From the NCBI GenBank assembly GCA_014549065.1, contig JACDOX010000085.1, positions 248,001 to 312,000 on the forward strand: a stretch of DNA of 64,000 nt, given 5' to 3'. Under the pieces are notes generated by a model that was not told the origin of the DNA, searched no databases, and saw only the letters and a program-made list of their open reading frames with translations. The number at the start of each line of letters is the position of its first letter. Within the stretch, counting starts at the first letter, position 1. This stretch comes from Cardinalis cardinalis (taxonomy: Eukaryota; Chordata; Aves; Passeriformes; Cardinalidae). The position numbers and the translations under genes are program-made. Shown here in pieces: positions 39,244 through 53,600 of this stretch.

Positions 39244-42200
39244 ACTCTATTTGAAATCTCTTTCAAGTTATATATATTCACAGGCAGGATAAAAATATGG
39301 GAGGCAGCACCAACTCTCCATCCAGTAACCTCTTGCAACACTCCCAAATCTCTGATTTACTCTGGGAGAATGCCATGGAGCACCCTCTTCACCAGCACTC
39401 CACAAAACTCACAGCTAAGAGATTTGGTCCAAAAGAGTTTAAAGCAACAAAACAGTTAAACTGAGCCATGACGGAGGTGATGTTGAAAATAACACAGGTC
39501 TTGAACTGAAGTAATTTATATGGCTGCATTTTTTGGTGTTCTCAGTTTTCTCCACAGTGCTGGACAGATTTTTCCTGGGGCACAGAATGGTCTTTTTCTC
39601 CAAAATGCTAAATCAAGCCAGCTCCAACAGTGCTGAACTCTGACACAGCCATGTGGACTGTCAGCTAAGCCAGCAAGGAAGAAGGATCCCACCACAGTAT
39701 GGAATCAGACTTAAATATAAATTTTGTTTCCTTACAGAATTTAATCCGCAGTGGTTTATGTATTTAACAATTTTAAGTGTTCTGCTTTTTCAGATAAATG
39801 AAATGAAATTAAATCTAAAATATTTTTTTTAAATTAACAAAACCAAGCAAACAAAATAAAACACACCACAGAAACTACCAATAAAAGAAAAGCCAAACTA
39901 AAAAAAGTTTATATTTCAAAGCATGAAGTAGACAAGTAACCATATCCCTGGAATGATGCTGTCTTCAAAGATATTTTCAGTAACATCCCAAATGCTTTCC
40001 AGTGGTGTTTATAATCTCCCCCAGTACTGAAATGGATAAGGACACTGCAAAAAGGTACCTACAAAAACTGTAGAAGAAAGAGTTCAGTTTTTTCTAGTTC
40101 CAAATCCCAAACAAGAACATCATTACACATCTTTTGCCAAGCTGATATATTGTTTTATTACACGCAGTAAACCCTATCCTGGTCACATCAAGACAATTCT
40201 TAAATGACTTGTCTGTGTAGCTACTGACCTAGGGCATTTTACTCAACTCGCAGGAGGAGNGGGTTTTCTGGAGAATGCTGAAAGACAGAGGGAGCTTTAC
40301 TAATTGCTATAATTACATGCTCGGGGTAATTTAGTTGAAAATGAGCCACACAGTGTTTTCATGTGGCTCCAATATTGCCATGTCTCACAGTTCAGGGAGA
40401 AGCAGGAAGTCACAAGGAACTTACAAATTAGACAAATTGGATCAAAGCTGAGAAAACCATCTGCAGATTTACCTGTGACAACCTGTTTGCCCAACACACA
40501 GGCAGAGATGAAGCAATCAAACAAAGCCCTGGCATACGCTGCTCAGGAGANAACAGTAAGACAGCACAGTAGAAAGCAAATTTTATTGCTATGTCCTGTT
40601 CTTAAGTACCATCAAAATGTTTTCATATTTCATCACTGAGAGCATGCACTGAGTAGTAACACAGTGGCAGAGCTCCACAAGTTAGAACTGGGGATNAGGC
40701 TTAACCACCCACCTCTACTGCCCAGGCAGGAAACAGGTTCAGAATGAGGTCTGTCTGTCCCTACTCTTCAGCCTTAAAATAAAGAAATTGCATCACTGAA
40801 TTGCTGAACCAGGCTTAAGACCTGCAAAACCCTTCTGGTCTTAAACATCTCCCTTTTTTGTCTGCTAATCAAATGCTAAGCCTTTGATCTGTGATTACTT
40901 GGAACTCAAACTGTAGTGGACACTCAAAAGGCATAATGGACAAGGGGTGGAAAGGGCATCACTAAAAAAGAAAAGCAAAACCAGAAAGCAGCCAAAGTCT
41001 TCCAAAAAAAGGCTTGTCTGCTTACAGTGACAGCTGCCTGCTGTCTGACAGACTTGAAGAGAAAGAATCCTGGTCCCTCCTTTTCACTTCACAGCTGCTA
41101 CAAGAGCCTGTGACCCCCAGGCATCCTGAAGCCCCCCAGCCTGAGGCCTGTCCTGCACACAAGTCACAAGGCTGGCACATGGCTTTGGAGTGCTTTGGAA
41201 ATGGTGTCTTCACAAATGGAGCCTCCCTCCTGCACAACTGGCTGCATGTGCAGCAGTGTATGTGCTCGTGTATGGGTGCTTCTGTATGGTTGTCCTTTCT
41301 GGAACAAAAACTATTACATCTCTATGCTTGAAATTTTCTCACAATTCTTGATACAAATACTGGCAGATATTGCCACCTTTGGTGCAGAGAGATTAATCTT
41401 TGGCTCATTGTAAACGTGTAAGTTAAATGAGAACACTGCAGAATCATGGGAATATCAACCCTGAGAAATAAACTTACATAAATGCTCTAAAAGGAATGGC
41501 AAACTTTTCGAGTTACTAGAACTGGGAGGGTTTTTGACAGCTGGTTATTGAGTTCTCATGTTGGACAATGTCCTGGAAGACCATCCAGAGATCTGACTTC
41601 TGTCAGCAGTGGATTTGTATCAGCCAATATTTCTGCAGCCTGTGACAAGAGCAAATCCTACACTACACCCAAAATGTGCATTCACTTTTTTTTTCCAGTG
41701 CTAGGACAAGCTCTTTACACTANCCTTAACAAAAAAGGAATATTTTAATAGCAAGTTTAGTTAGGTATCTCCTCATTTGCTTGCCTTTTTTAAGGACTCT
41801 AAGTGAATTTTTAAGAATGGAGCTATTTTTTAACCTTCATCTCTGACCAAAGAACTTTTGATGCATTCCCAGTCACANAAGCTTCAATGTAGCTTGTGGG
41901 CTAGAAGGTGGCCTTGTTCCAGGTAAGGGTTGTTCAGATTTATGCCACTAAAACATTTTCATAGACTTCATTATATTTTTTGGCCAATAAGACAGAGATA
42001 ATCCTACTGAATGGTCAGTGAGAAATGTTAAAACATTCCACAGAGAGAACAGATGTGCCTTTTGTTTGCAGTATAGGACTCCAGTGTTCATATTNATTAT
42101 CATGCCAACAGCTGTGCAATGAAACCCTTATTTTCTCAACACTATGTAAAGATTAAACTGTGGCATTTGGAAAATTTGACCATTTTAGTAGCTGTTTAAC

Positions 42201-43503
42201 ANTAAACCCAAAGCCAACAGTGTCATCCCAAGTGTTACCTTTGCACAAATCAGGGCTCCTGGCTGTAGATCTGAAAGGCAGGAACAGAACAGCAGAGGCT
42301 GGANAGCAGCTCCAGGCCAACCCAGCAGCAAGATTAAAATATAAAGCTTGGAGCAATTNAATGGGCAACAGGATTGCCACAGTAAGCAAGTGCAAGACAT
42401 TTTAAACAGTGGCCCACCAGAAAAGTATTACTGAAAGGATAAAAAAAAATCTGAATATTAATGACAGTCAGAAAAAAGTTCTTACTTAAGCAGCTGTTTT
42501 TCAACCAGCTATAAAAAAATGTACCAAAGGTAGGAAAAAGCCATTATCATTTTGTGCCACTTTTATAGACTTGGCACAAATCAGGACAATCTCTGTGAGG
42601 CACCACTAAGATTTCACCCATAAAACTGTCTGCCATTTCAAAACAATGGTAGAAGTGTCAGGCAAAAAAGGACACTTAAAGAAGAGAAAATCACCGAAAT
42701 GGCTAAAGAAATTAAATTATGATGACTATATTGAAGAAGCACATTTATACTTCTGTAGATAATAAAAAGGCCAATGGGGAACTAAAATTTGATTAACTGC
42801 TTTTTTTATCTCAGTGTGTTTCATTTACTATACTGCAGAACCAAATGGAGCTTCTCTGAGTGTTTTCAGATCATTATCAAAGCTGCAGATATACAGCCTT
42901 CTATCAGGAAAACACAGTACTGGCTACTCAGCGAAAAATTATTTCAAGCAATATATTCAGCAATGAGAAGACAAAACAGCACTTCTAAACATAAACAGTG
43001 AAAAGAAGGTAATGNTAACCTTCCACTATTAATTTCACTGCAATCATACTCAAACTAGCAGCTAATAAAACTTTGCAACACTGAATTAGATTCTAGTAGA
43101 TTATTGGATTTTCTTTGTGCTTCAGTAATCAAGTACACTAACAAACTGCAGTTGCTGAGCTCCCATTATACTCTGCCCTTGTTTCAAAACATTTAGAGTT
43201 CAGCTTAGGGTTGTGATTATTTATACATTTACCTCTTCATACCTTCCAAATTATTAACATTTTATTAGGTATATCCAGAGCCCATGTTTTTTTTTAAAGT
43301 TTAGGAAATTTCCACATCAGCTTGCACATGAGGAGAGAGGGAAAGGAAGTTCAGAAGCTAAATTGGAGCTTTTTTGTGCCATAGTAGAAAGGGGTTTCAA
43401 GGTCTTCATGAAGCAGAAGGCTCCTTTTAGTGATGCCCAGTGACAGCATCAGCAGAGAAGGGCACAAAGTGAACCATGGGGAGCTCCCTGTGCACACAGG
43501 GAT
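39244..43503. other. Non-coding unique DNA, no gene recognised
   Basis: The stretch is AT-rich and contains no recognisable exon, RNA gene or transposon. The patch 41020-41310 is GC-richer and open on both strands, but no domain is visible. Confidence 0.65.
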
Positions 43504-43702
43504 CCCCTTTTCACTGTGAGGGTGCCCAGCAGTGGCACAGGTCACCCAGGGGGCTGTGGAGCCTCCTCCATCCTCAGGGATGTTTGGAGCTGTTTGCCAC
43601 AGCCCTGGGCAGCCTGGTGCAGGTGACCCTGCCTGAGCAGGGGCTTGGGCCAGGTGACCTCTTNAAGTTCCTCCCAACACATTCTGAGATTTTGTTTCAC
43701 CG
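43504..43702 (+). mobile_element. CR1 LINE fragment, 3' end
   Basis: The segment follows the 3' end of avian CR1 elements. TTTTCACTGTGAGGGTG and CAGTGGCACAGGTCACCCAG correspond to the end of the ORF2 region. They are followed by GGCTGTGGAGCCTCC, then GGTGACCCTGCCTGAGCAGG, and then a section matching the usual 'GATGACCTC...TCCCTTCCAAC' end. It closes with ATTCTGAG and ATTTTGTT (43681-43696), a decayed pair of the 8-base repeats that form the CR1 tail in place of poly(A). The copy is 5'-truncated to about 200 bp, as most CR1 copies are, and is diverged with small gaps. It has no coding capacity. Recognition is from memory of CR1 consensus features, without alignment. Confidence 0.85.
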
Positions 43703-46700
43703 ATCCAAGAACTTCTCCCAATACCCATGTGCATGTCCATGAATGTTCCCTGGTTAATGGTGCAACAGTATTGAAGCAATGAAACTGCAACTAGTGGAAG
43801 CCATACTAAGAGACCAGAACGTGGAATCAGTCCCCTGCACAGCAACCTCAGCCCATGGGCACCTTATTATTAGAGCAAATTAGGCTAAGAGCTGAACTGC
43901 AGGAGATGCTGATTTATACAGGGCTGTTAGGCTGTCAATAATAGGGTAAAATACATTTGTTCCGAGATGTGTGTGTCAAAGGCTATTTCCTCAAAGTATC
44001 TAATGAATAAAAGGGTAGGACAGTGCTGTCATTTCAGCTTGGATCAAAACTCACTTTTTATGTACCTTACAGGATTCTTTAGATATGTAAGCATCAACAA
44101 TATTTTGTTATTTAATAAATTAGACATCTTCATTAATTTAAGGGAACAGTGCAGAAGTCTGAAGAAAGAGACAGTACACTCACAGATAGTNTAATCTTTT
44201 CCAAAAATACCTTTTATACACTGATGATCACACTGCTACAATGTGTGCACAAACTACGAAAATGACCAAACTATAACCTAAATGTCTTATTTGACATCTA
44301 AATCAGATGTATGTTAATCAGAACTATCAAATTATTTTATAAGAAGAGCNACCACAGATTAAATACCACTGCTGAAAAAATTATTCTGTGAGTGACCTGC
44401 AGCCGCAAGAAAAGACTGATGGAATGCACCCAGAGTGCTTCTCATTTACACACCTGAATTATAAGGAAATGTTCTGCATTTCCCCTTGGGGAGGAGGTGA
44501 AATATGCTCCACTGAGCCGGAAACTCACTGCNCTTCATTTTTCTGCCTCAGGTTGACTTAGATATTCCCCCTGTAAATCTGCCAGATTCATAGTGGGAAA
44601 TTCCAAATACATAATACTCACATATGTCAATGTCATGTCAAAGTCATGGTTTTTTTTCATCATGGGTGTGTGTGTAAACACATAGAGATTTTTACACACT
44701 CACACACTCCCCAGTAACATTTCATTCTTCCTTCTTCACTGTTTCCCTACCAAGAGGCTCAGCAAGGGCCAGGGACTGCAGCATGCCCAGCTCACAGGAA
44801 CCATTCCAGAGCCCCAGCCATGGAGTTCAGCCNGAGCAGAGGGAGGGGAGCAGCTCCTCACAGCACCTGCCTGCCCCTCCTGAGCCCAGCAGGACTTGCA
44901 CTCCCACCCCTCACTGCCCCTTCCACCACAGCTGTCCCAGCTGCTTCTACACCAAAGTAACTTTGCCCATAGCCTTGGAAAGAGANCAATTTCTCACTTT
45001 TTTATTCTTGGCTCTCTCTCACACTTTGGTAATGCTGATTGAGGTGCAGACGTGCACAGCAGATCTTGCTCAGGCCAAGAACCAAAATAGTCCAGGCCTT
45101 GTTCCAGGTTGCACCAAAGTCCTTAAATGGTTTGGCCTTGTTCAGCACTTCATCACTTGGCTTTGACGCATATGCCAGACTTCAAAAAGTCACCACCAGT
45201 CAGCATCACATGTCCAGACAAACAGATGTAACCTATATTGTCACNAGGACCGTCTGGAAGAAAGAACAAATGGTGCCAAGCCCTCCTTCTACTACTTCAA
45301 GACATCCTTTGACTTGTGAACAAAGCTCATCAAAACAGTGCACAACTCCNCTACACTGGTAAATTGTTTCTCAAGGCAACTGTCACATTCTTAGGACATG
45401 ATTTTCCCTNTGACTTCAGTTTTGATTGCTTCTAGATTGGACTACAGTATTTCTGAACACAGTAACATGAAAAAGATAAAACTCAGTGAAAGTTCAGTTA
45501 TACACAATAACCCTTCACTAAGTAAAATCTTGAGCAGAGAACACAATTCATTAAGAGAGAAAATTCATTAAAAGTTATCCTTCTCAGTATCTGTTTTACA
45601 GATGGAAAATTCTGGCATAAATTATCACAAATATCTAGGGCCAAATACAAATCTAGCATGGTATTGTTGCTACTAGAACTAACGCATGTAACCTGCTCTT
45701 GTTTTTTTGCAGCTGTAAAATATTGTCTCTAAACCGATTGCCTCTTACTCTAATAAGAAAATTATTCTTTTCTCCCCCTACTGAAAAGAAAAAAAATTAT
45801 ATATAAATCTTGCNTCTGAAAGCTTAAAAGTTACAGCATGGCCTTCCCCCATCCAAGGTCCTGCTTTTCTCCTTAAATCACTTTGAATTCTAGACAGTCT
45901 GGCTACATTGCCAGCACATCATTCTGCTTTGCATGGCTTGATTGCCAGATTTATTAAAGTCCATATAATTAAGTACAAACCTTTTCGTCTGAAACCCACA
46001 TGCTGGGAGTGCAGGAGCAAGCATGTCTGAAACTCTTAGAAGTTAACCATTAGTAAAGCAAATATATTATTTTAGATCTATAAAACAGTTATACAGAGTA
46101 GGCTACATTTAACCTTATGGAGCACAATGGGCCATGAAGTACAAAGCAAAGATCAGTCTTCCATGAAGTTATAAATGAGGCTAAAATACAGACAGACATA
46201 CTGACTCCTGGAAGATCCAAATTTAGTCAATTATGAGTCTTGGGTAGACTAGAATAGTAACTCATTTTTCTGCTAGAAGTAGCTAATTACAGATTCAGAA
46301 CAAAGTTCAGCAAGCTGTGCAATTTCCAAAACACAGACAAATTGAATGACAGGTATCATTTCAATTGTTATACACTTATCAGAGTGCCAGCAAGATCATG
46401 GAAAGCTGTTGTTGGCATGTGTAGAACTGTGCTAAGATAATCCTCAGCAGATTCTGAGTATACAGTCATCAGTAGCATTTCATCCACCAATGACAGAGTT
46501 TGACCAAAAGAGATAATGCTTAAAAAAAGGGTTCATTTGGGTTAAGGAGTGTTTAATTTGACAGATTTTGTCTGGACCAGAATGTGAACGCTAGTTTAAT
46601 AAAGCAGCTATATAATCTTTTTNTTATCTTTTTCTTCTAACCTTCTAGAGATTTTGGTTTTGTATTTTTATTTTTACATTTAAGGATTTCTCAAAGGGAT

Positions 46701-46919
46701 CTTACAAAATAAATTATTGTACTAAAAATCCATAAAATTAGTTGCAGCAAGGTGGTGGCTGCTGTCACCACTGTGCTTTTAATGCAATTCATATTTTACC
46801 CCTTTCAGTAGTATTTCTGTGTCAACAGTTTAGAACCAAAGAGGTCACCTTGATTCCCTTTTAACAAATTAAATCTGATAAAGTTTAAATTAGTTTTCAA
46901 AGGCTTTAAAAATAGTTTG
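43703..46919. other. Non-coding DNA between two CR1 fragments
   Basis: No gene is recognised. It includes a TG/CA hairpin (44666-44703) and a GC-rich stretch at about 44760-44960. The two CR1 fragments point in opposite directions and cover different parts of the element, so they are separate insertions, not one split copy. Confidence 0.65.
44666..44703. repeat. TG/CA hairpin
   Basis: A TG run ending in TAAA (44666-44678) faces TTTACACACTCAC (44691-44703). Twelve of 13 positions pair around a 12-base loop. It looks like two short simple repeats in inverted orientation. Confidence 0.7.
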
Positions 46920-47690
46920 TTGTTTCTCCAATGAACAAAGCAGTCACCTCTCTGTTAAACTTCACACGGTGGGCAGTGCCCAGCCCTCTGCTTTGTCAGG
47001 ATCTCTCTGCAGGGCCCCTCTGTCAATGGCTCTTCCCAGTTTGGTACCATCAGCAAACCGAGTATCCCATCCGAGCCCTGTATGAGGACCTTGAAGGGCA
47101 CAGGAGCGAGGATGGAGCCCTGTGNATCCCCACTAGTGACAGGTCACCAGCCTGGTGCCACCCCATCACTGTAACCCTTAGCCCAGCCCATGAGCCAGTT
47201 GACCNCGCATTATGTGATGTGTTTATCCAGCTGTGGGCTGGACATCTTGTCCAGAGGGATCCTGTGAGAGACAGTAANAAAAGCTTTACCAAAACCCAAA
47301 AGGATTACATCAACTGGTTTCCCTTGATCAAGCAGATGAGTTACCTTGTTAGAAAAGGAAATGAAATTTGTCAAGCAGGACTTCCCCCTCACGAACCTGT
47401 GCTTGCTGTGACAGACGACTGTGCTGTCTTTCAGATCTTTTCCAATAACTCCCAGAATGATCATCTCTGTAATTTTACCAGGCATCAAAGTGAGATCATC
47501 AGGCCTGTAGCCAGGACCATCCCTCTTGCCCTTTTTGAAAATTTGGACATTTGCCAGCTTTTAGTAAAATGGTGCCTCTCCAGATCCCTGAGACATCTCA
47601 AAAACCATTGAAGCCTCAGCCAGCTCCTTGGGTACTCTTGGATGAATCCCATCAGATCCCATAGACTTATAGGGATCCAAGTGTTCTCAT
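46920..47690 (-). pseudogene. CR1 LINE fragment, degenerate reverse transcriptase
   Basis: On the minus strand this encodes a broken copy of the CR1 ORF2 reverse transcriptase. Recognisable blocks, in order, are KSMGSDGIHPRVPKELAEA (about 47674-47618), FKKGKRDGPGYRP, the LMPGKITEM block, KSCLTNFISF, then VDVILLGFGKAF, where active copies have a YLDF-type block, then PVTSG...QGSILAPV, and a decayed catalytic block reading FADG instead of FADD (47043-47057). The first half stays in one frame with one stop (TAA, 47561-47563) and ends at a second stop (47208-47210). The rest needs at least two frame changes. The 5' part of the element and its 3' UTR and tail are missing. It is an old, dead insertion with no function expected. 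Confidence 0.9.
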
Positions 47691-50600
47691 CAAAACCAGA
47701 AGTGAATTAACTGGGGGGCAGAAACAGGTGGTAAAATAAGATCTTATTCNATTCTACTCCACTGGAAAACAGCAGATAGAACTTCACAGAAAACTAAAAC
47801 AAAGCTTTTGATTTTACCATAAGTGGTTCAGGTTTGCTTCCTTCCTCCTCCAACAAAAACTGCCCTTAGGCTAAAATCGTGCACAGATTATATTTGTAAA
47901 TGGATTGTTAGTCATGTACAGAATTTTGTCCAAGGTCACAAATGGCAGAAGCCTGATAATTCACCCCTAAATGTATGTTTTACAAGTGGTCTTCATTTTA
48001 AGCAGTGAAGACATCTGCTTGTACAAAGTGACTCACCCAGCACACTTTTGCAAGCATTTTCTCCCAGACAGTTANTGGTTTTCTTTGCATTTAACANAAT
48101 GTTNAGAAACATGAGAATTTTTCTAAATTTCTTAAGCACATATGAAGGACTATATGTTTTATTAAGATAGCATCCTGAGCCAACACTAACAAACATCACT
48201 CAGTTTCCACAGTAATTTCTGAATCACTAGGAAATATACACATGACAAGTAGCTNAATAACAACTACTTGTGTGCAAGACCACAGCTTGGACACTCAATA
48301 AACGTCCTAACAGAAATCTGAGGGAAGAAGCAAGGAAGTTTCCCAAGCTTTCTTATAATAATCAACCAAAATTATTCCTAATACCAATGCATTGATTCAC
48401 GTGAATTGTAGATCTAAAGGCAAAAAGGCTTCTTTTACTGATATGCCAGAATCAGTAGTTAAAACTGTTCTTTAAAAATCACAAAAACTGCTTGCCCTCC
48501 AACTGCTAACAGATAAGATGTTGTATCTTCTTTTAACTCAGGTGTCTGTGGTCTAGATCAGTGCAGTGGCAAAACTGGCAATGATCTAGCATCACACATT
48601 GCAAGAAAAATCCTTCAACATTTACAAAAGAAATTTTAAAATTAAGCAAATTCATTCAGCCTCTTCTAAAGCAATTATGCAACACACTATAAATTTGAAC
48701 AGTACCATCTGGTAGGAAGATGTACACTGCACATGTATCCATTATTCGCACATTTTCACACTGTACCAAGCCTCTGGGGGAATATATTCTACCATGATAT
48801 TTGAATTGGAAAAACATCATTTAAGGACTTGAATTTGAAAAGAAACNGTTTTCATTTAAATGCGCTTACAGAATTAAAAGTTTAACTCACAATACAAAGT
48901 AGAAATAATATGTACATTATCTAATGAAATGGGTCAGGAAAGAAAGATATTGACATGACCATTTTCAACATCTACTTTAAGTGGTTACATTTGCTACACA
49001 GACACTGCACCAAGTCTGACTTAGGTCCACTGAATGGCCTTCAGCTCTTCAATAGCTGTTCAGGGAACATGAATTCTTAATTAAAGCACAAGAAAAATAA
49101 CTGAGGGAACAGTAAATATTAGTTAGACCTTAAAATCATAGTACTGAAGCTTACTTNATTTCAAGATCTCTTTCCTTCATAGTGCAGATATGTGAACTGG
49201 CAAGTACAAAGCCAGCCTAGGGGACAAAGACTGGAAGAGATTATAAGCATGTGTGGCAGGACAGAAGGAAAAGAAAGGATCTTTAATGCTTCTTGGAAGC
49301 CTTTCTTCATACCTTTCTTATCAGAAAAATGGCTGGTATTACCAAGATCCAAACACTGGGGAATTCTGTTTCTCTGGAAACAGCCAGGTTCTGGAGAATA
49401 TCACTGGACAAGTGAGACTTACTCACCAAATTTCCAAATTCATTTATGCCTAAACACACAGGATCCAGCACATTTCAGACTGGNTGCAGTATTTACTGAG
49501 CTGGTTAAGCCATGTTCTATGGCTGCAGTTAAGCATCACTGGTGAGGTTTGTAGACAGGAATTAGAACCTTATGTGCACCAGCTGAGGTGATCTAATACA
49601 AGAAACTTACCTTTATCAGCAGACCTAATAGAAAGATAAATCATTTTCCTTGGATCACTCAAATTATCCCCTCATTCTTTGATCATCATAACTCAGAAGC
49701 AGAAGTGGATTAATGCTTGACTCATGTCTTATTCAAAAGTAGAGAGCAAAGGGCAGAAACAAACAAAATTTCACTTGAAAAATACAGTTTCTATTTACAG
49801 CCAAGATCTAAACTAATTTCTGACATAGACTTTCATAAGCTCCTTTGCTATAAAGCGGAGTCTTTCTTTGTCAGCAACTCTTTTTCCCCAGTCATTGCAC
49901 AAGTACAGTAGCCCAACACTCTCTTCAAAGGATCATGCTGAAATTTTGCACTGAGAACTCAAACATAAGGAATTGGGTTCAGATTAAAATTACTTGGCTT
50001 ACTTTCCTGTCTATTTTTACACAGAAGTTAAGAGAAAAAGAAAAGTATTTCAAGGATCTCAAAAAAAATTATATCTGACATATATCTAGAGCTATTTCCT
50101 ATCTAGATAGTTGTCCCCAAAAGAATAGACTTAAAATTAGCTTTAAATGTTTCTTGAGATAATGGATGGCTTTTCATGNCTGACCATTTTGCCATTATCT
50201 AATGTCCAATTTATACTGCAGAATCCTACAGAGTTTAGGAGCAAATCATCAGAATCACCCTGGGTTCTANACCTGTTGTAGCAGCCTCAAGGTTAGCAGT
50301 CTTCAGAGGTTTTTCCTACTTACAGTGACAAACTGGACAGGACAAGATGGCAATTTTGATGGATGTTTAACCAACACTGATATATTTATAAAGTTGCTTG
50401 TGTATTTCATCTACCAGCAACCATTACTTTAATTAAACTTACAATGCATAGCTTGTATTTATGAAAATAGGTCTTGGGCCTTCTTGTTGTAGAGTCATGA
50501 AAATTGAGAAGACTGAGAATGTGTCAGAGAACCTCTACTGACTCCAGCCTATTTCTCTACAGAAGGCTGCTTCACACTTTTTTATAGAGTAAAGAAAGCA

Positions 50601-53600
50601 CTATGAGAGAGCTCGATCTCATCTCTTCAAGAAAGTGTAAAATACATTCTAGAAGTGTGAGAAGAACCAGTGAGAGAACTGCTGGGATTTTCTCACTGAG
50701 TGCCTTTATTTGAATGTCAGCAACTTTAATCTAGATCACTCATTATATAACAGGACCCCACACATTCAATGACATATTGGAAAAAGACCTTTTCAACCTG
50801 GTTTGTGTTGGTCCTCTATTCATTCTTAAAGCTTGCAAAGCCCNCTCAGGACTAACTTGTACAAATACATGAGTATCAACAAATACCCCTTTAAAATATC
50901 ACTTAAGGTCACAGCTAAGATATGAAATGTTACTTACAATGCACATTTTGTTTGTCTAAGCACATTTGGCAGGTAATCTCACAGTACAGTGAGCTTCCTC
51001 CATCAGCTCAGGTTTAATTGCTTCCCAGCACACACTCTTCTCCTATTAATGCTTTTTGACAAATTCACTGCACATTAACATTCATTACTTGCTCTCTCAC
51101 GCAAAATGGGCCACAATTTCTGAATTCCAGTAAGTTCTCAAAATGAACTAGTTTCTAGCCCAGACAGGTGCAGGTGTGGGCACTGCCACATTTGGGATGC
51201 TGCCAGTACAGTCAGAGGCTTGCCTAGCACAGCCCCAGTCAGAGCNGGGAGCAAAGCAGGGTCTCTTCTTTACTGGGGCATCACTTGAGAAAATACTACC
51301 TGCTGTTGTTAAATAACAGAGAAAAACAGGCAGGGTTTTATAGACAAGATGTTTTTGAGCCATGCAAATGGAACAGAAGAGGCTTTGAGGACTATTACTG
51401 CAAAACCCTTCAGTGATAGGTTTCCATCAGTAACCTTCCTCCAAGTGTTCCACGGTGCTATTNCTGCACTCTGACAGCTTTTCCTTACTCATGCTGTTTC
51501 TTCAGCTCAGGTGAAATTCCTAGAATTAGAGATGCTTTCTCTGTCCTANCAGGATTCAGTTCCTGCTTGATCCTAGACAAGGCTTTCAATCTACCACTCA
51601 AGACTTTCTCTCCAGGAAGGCTCCAACTTCCCAGTCAAGAGGATTATNCAAAGCAGATTGGCACTGAGAGTGTTCTACAAGTCCACCCATCTCTGCCCTC
51701 AGCCTGGAGTTGATGACCACTTCTGAAATACAAATAGAATTAGTTCCCAATTCACTTTCCTGCACTCCANTTGAATATTACAGACCTCTGGCTATTGGTC
51801 AAAAGTCTCTGATATTTAACACAAGAACACTGTGAGAATCTTTTAAGAAACTGCAGGAAAGCTTTGTGAGAGAAGGCTAAGTGAAGGGAGGGGATTTCTC
51901 CTGCATGGCATGTGATACTGGCTTGGAGTCTGTAAAACTTAAAGATCTTATGAGAAATTGCATAGTCCTTTTAAGCTATGGACCTTCTTCATCTCTAATG
52001 TAAATTACAGATTAAAAGCATAATTATAGTAATGGAATCTGTGGGGTAGATCATTTAAAAACTAGNGTCCTAGACCAGGAAAATAAGTTTGCATTTGTTC
52101 CAAATTCTCAGCAAAAGCAAAAGTTNCTAAGATGTTCCTAAAAATACCTTTCTTGATTTAAACTGTAAAATAAAATCTCAACCTAAGTTGATCCTTCTTG
52201 TATCATTAATACTAACTCTTGGACAGTCTTCATTTCACCACATTACTGCAGAAGGCAACCCCTGAGATACCTACAGAGCCTATAGATAATTTTTTATGTT
52301 CTCTCAACTGCAAATTAAGCTTATTTATACATATGAAAACATGTTCTAAGGTAACAGATGGGAGATTCTGTGAGAAATATGCACATAAATTTTAGGTTTC
52401 ATGTGAGCTGTAGATAAAAACAAGCATTCTGCCTCCAATTGAAATCTCCCAGCTGTATTGATTTTTCAGAATGGAACATGACTAGAAGTTATTCACAGAT
52501 GCTCTCCTCCTGCAGCAGCAAGCTGCTCTCCCTCCTCTCATGGGGAAAGGTGCACTGAGGAGAACTACAGATGAGCTGGGGTAAAAAAAACTACTCTAGG
52601 CATGAACTGCAGTGGATCTGACTGAGGAAATGCATTTGCTCAGAAGTCCAGGAATTCTTTTTTTTAAAAGCCAAACAATTTCATCCCTCTTCTCCATCAT
52701 ATATGTACCTATAACTCCACCATGTGATCTGCCTAAGACAACAATCCTGTCATAGACCCAATACTACTCATCTCTGGTCTCTACCCTACCCCAAAAAAGT
52801 CTCAGTCCCATCCACTGGCAGACATTCCTTCACTTCTTCATTGCTCAGTCTCCCAAAAACTTNGCAGTGGGGCTTTCTCCTCCCTCTCCCAGTGCCAGTG
52901 TCCAGGGAGGGTCCCTGCAGCTCACACAGAGCATTCCCTGGGATGGCTTCTGCCTCAGCAGGGCTGCCCCAGGCAGGCTACCACAAACACCAAACAGCTT
53001 AAAGAAGAAACCCAATCCAAAACCCCCACGGCTCTTTGAGTTGTCTCGTCTCCCACCCTCACAGAGTAAAAAGTCATTCCCCCTGCAAGGTTGCCAGGAA
53101 GGGATTGTGCAACCAAGCATTTGCAGAATGGATATAATTCTGGAGAACCAGGTATGTCCCAAGTTTGGTAGGATCATGGANAGGAAATCCAGCTTGGATC
53201 TCTGGTACTTGTGATTTACACTGGCATGGACACATTTGACCTCTTGAGTTTGTTTTTTTATTGTTTGCATCCATGGCCTCCTCTGGCAAGCATCCCAATA
53301 ACTGAGCATTTNGGGATGCTTACTCAGTGAGTTAACCCCTTCTGAACAAAACCCCAGGCATCCTTCAGGAGCAATCTTACCCTGTCAGTGGGACGTCCAC
53401 ATGCAGCCTGCNTCACACAGCAAGTTGTAATATTCTGCAGGAACAGCCTTTGTGATCTCAGGACAAAAGAACATTCATAGCAACAAATTCTGAGCAGAAG
53501 CATTTGATACAGTCTTCTTGCCAAGGAAGATTTAGTTCTTTAGTGAGGCACAAGATTGCAACTGCTGAAAATCTGTCTCCTGGGCACTTGAAGTCTATAG

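Noticed and set aside
43351..43845. 164-codon open frame on the minus strand
   Set aside because: It overlaps the CR1 3' end, which runs on the plus strand, so it is an antisense shadow of a dead element.
46931..47611. 226-codon open frame on the plus strand, the longest in the window
   Set aside because: It is antisense to the CR1 reverse-transcriptase remnant on the minus strand. Its length reflects the old coding constraint of the other strand.
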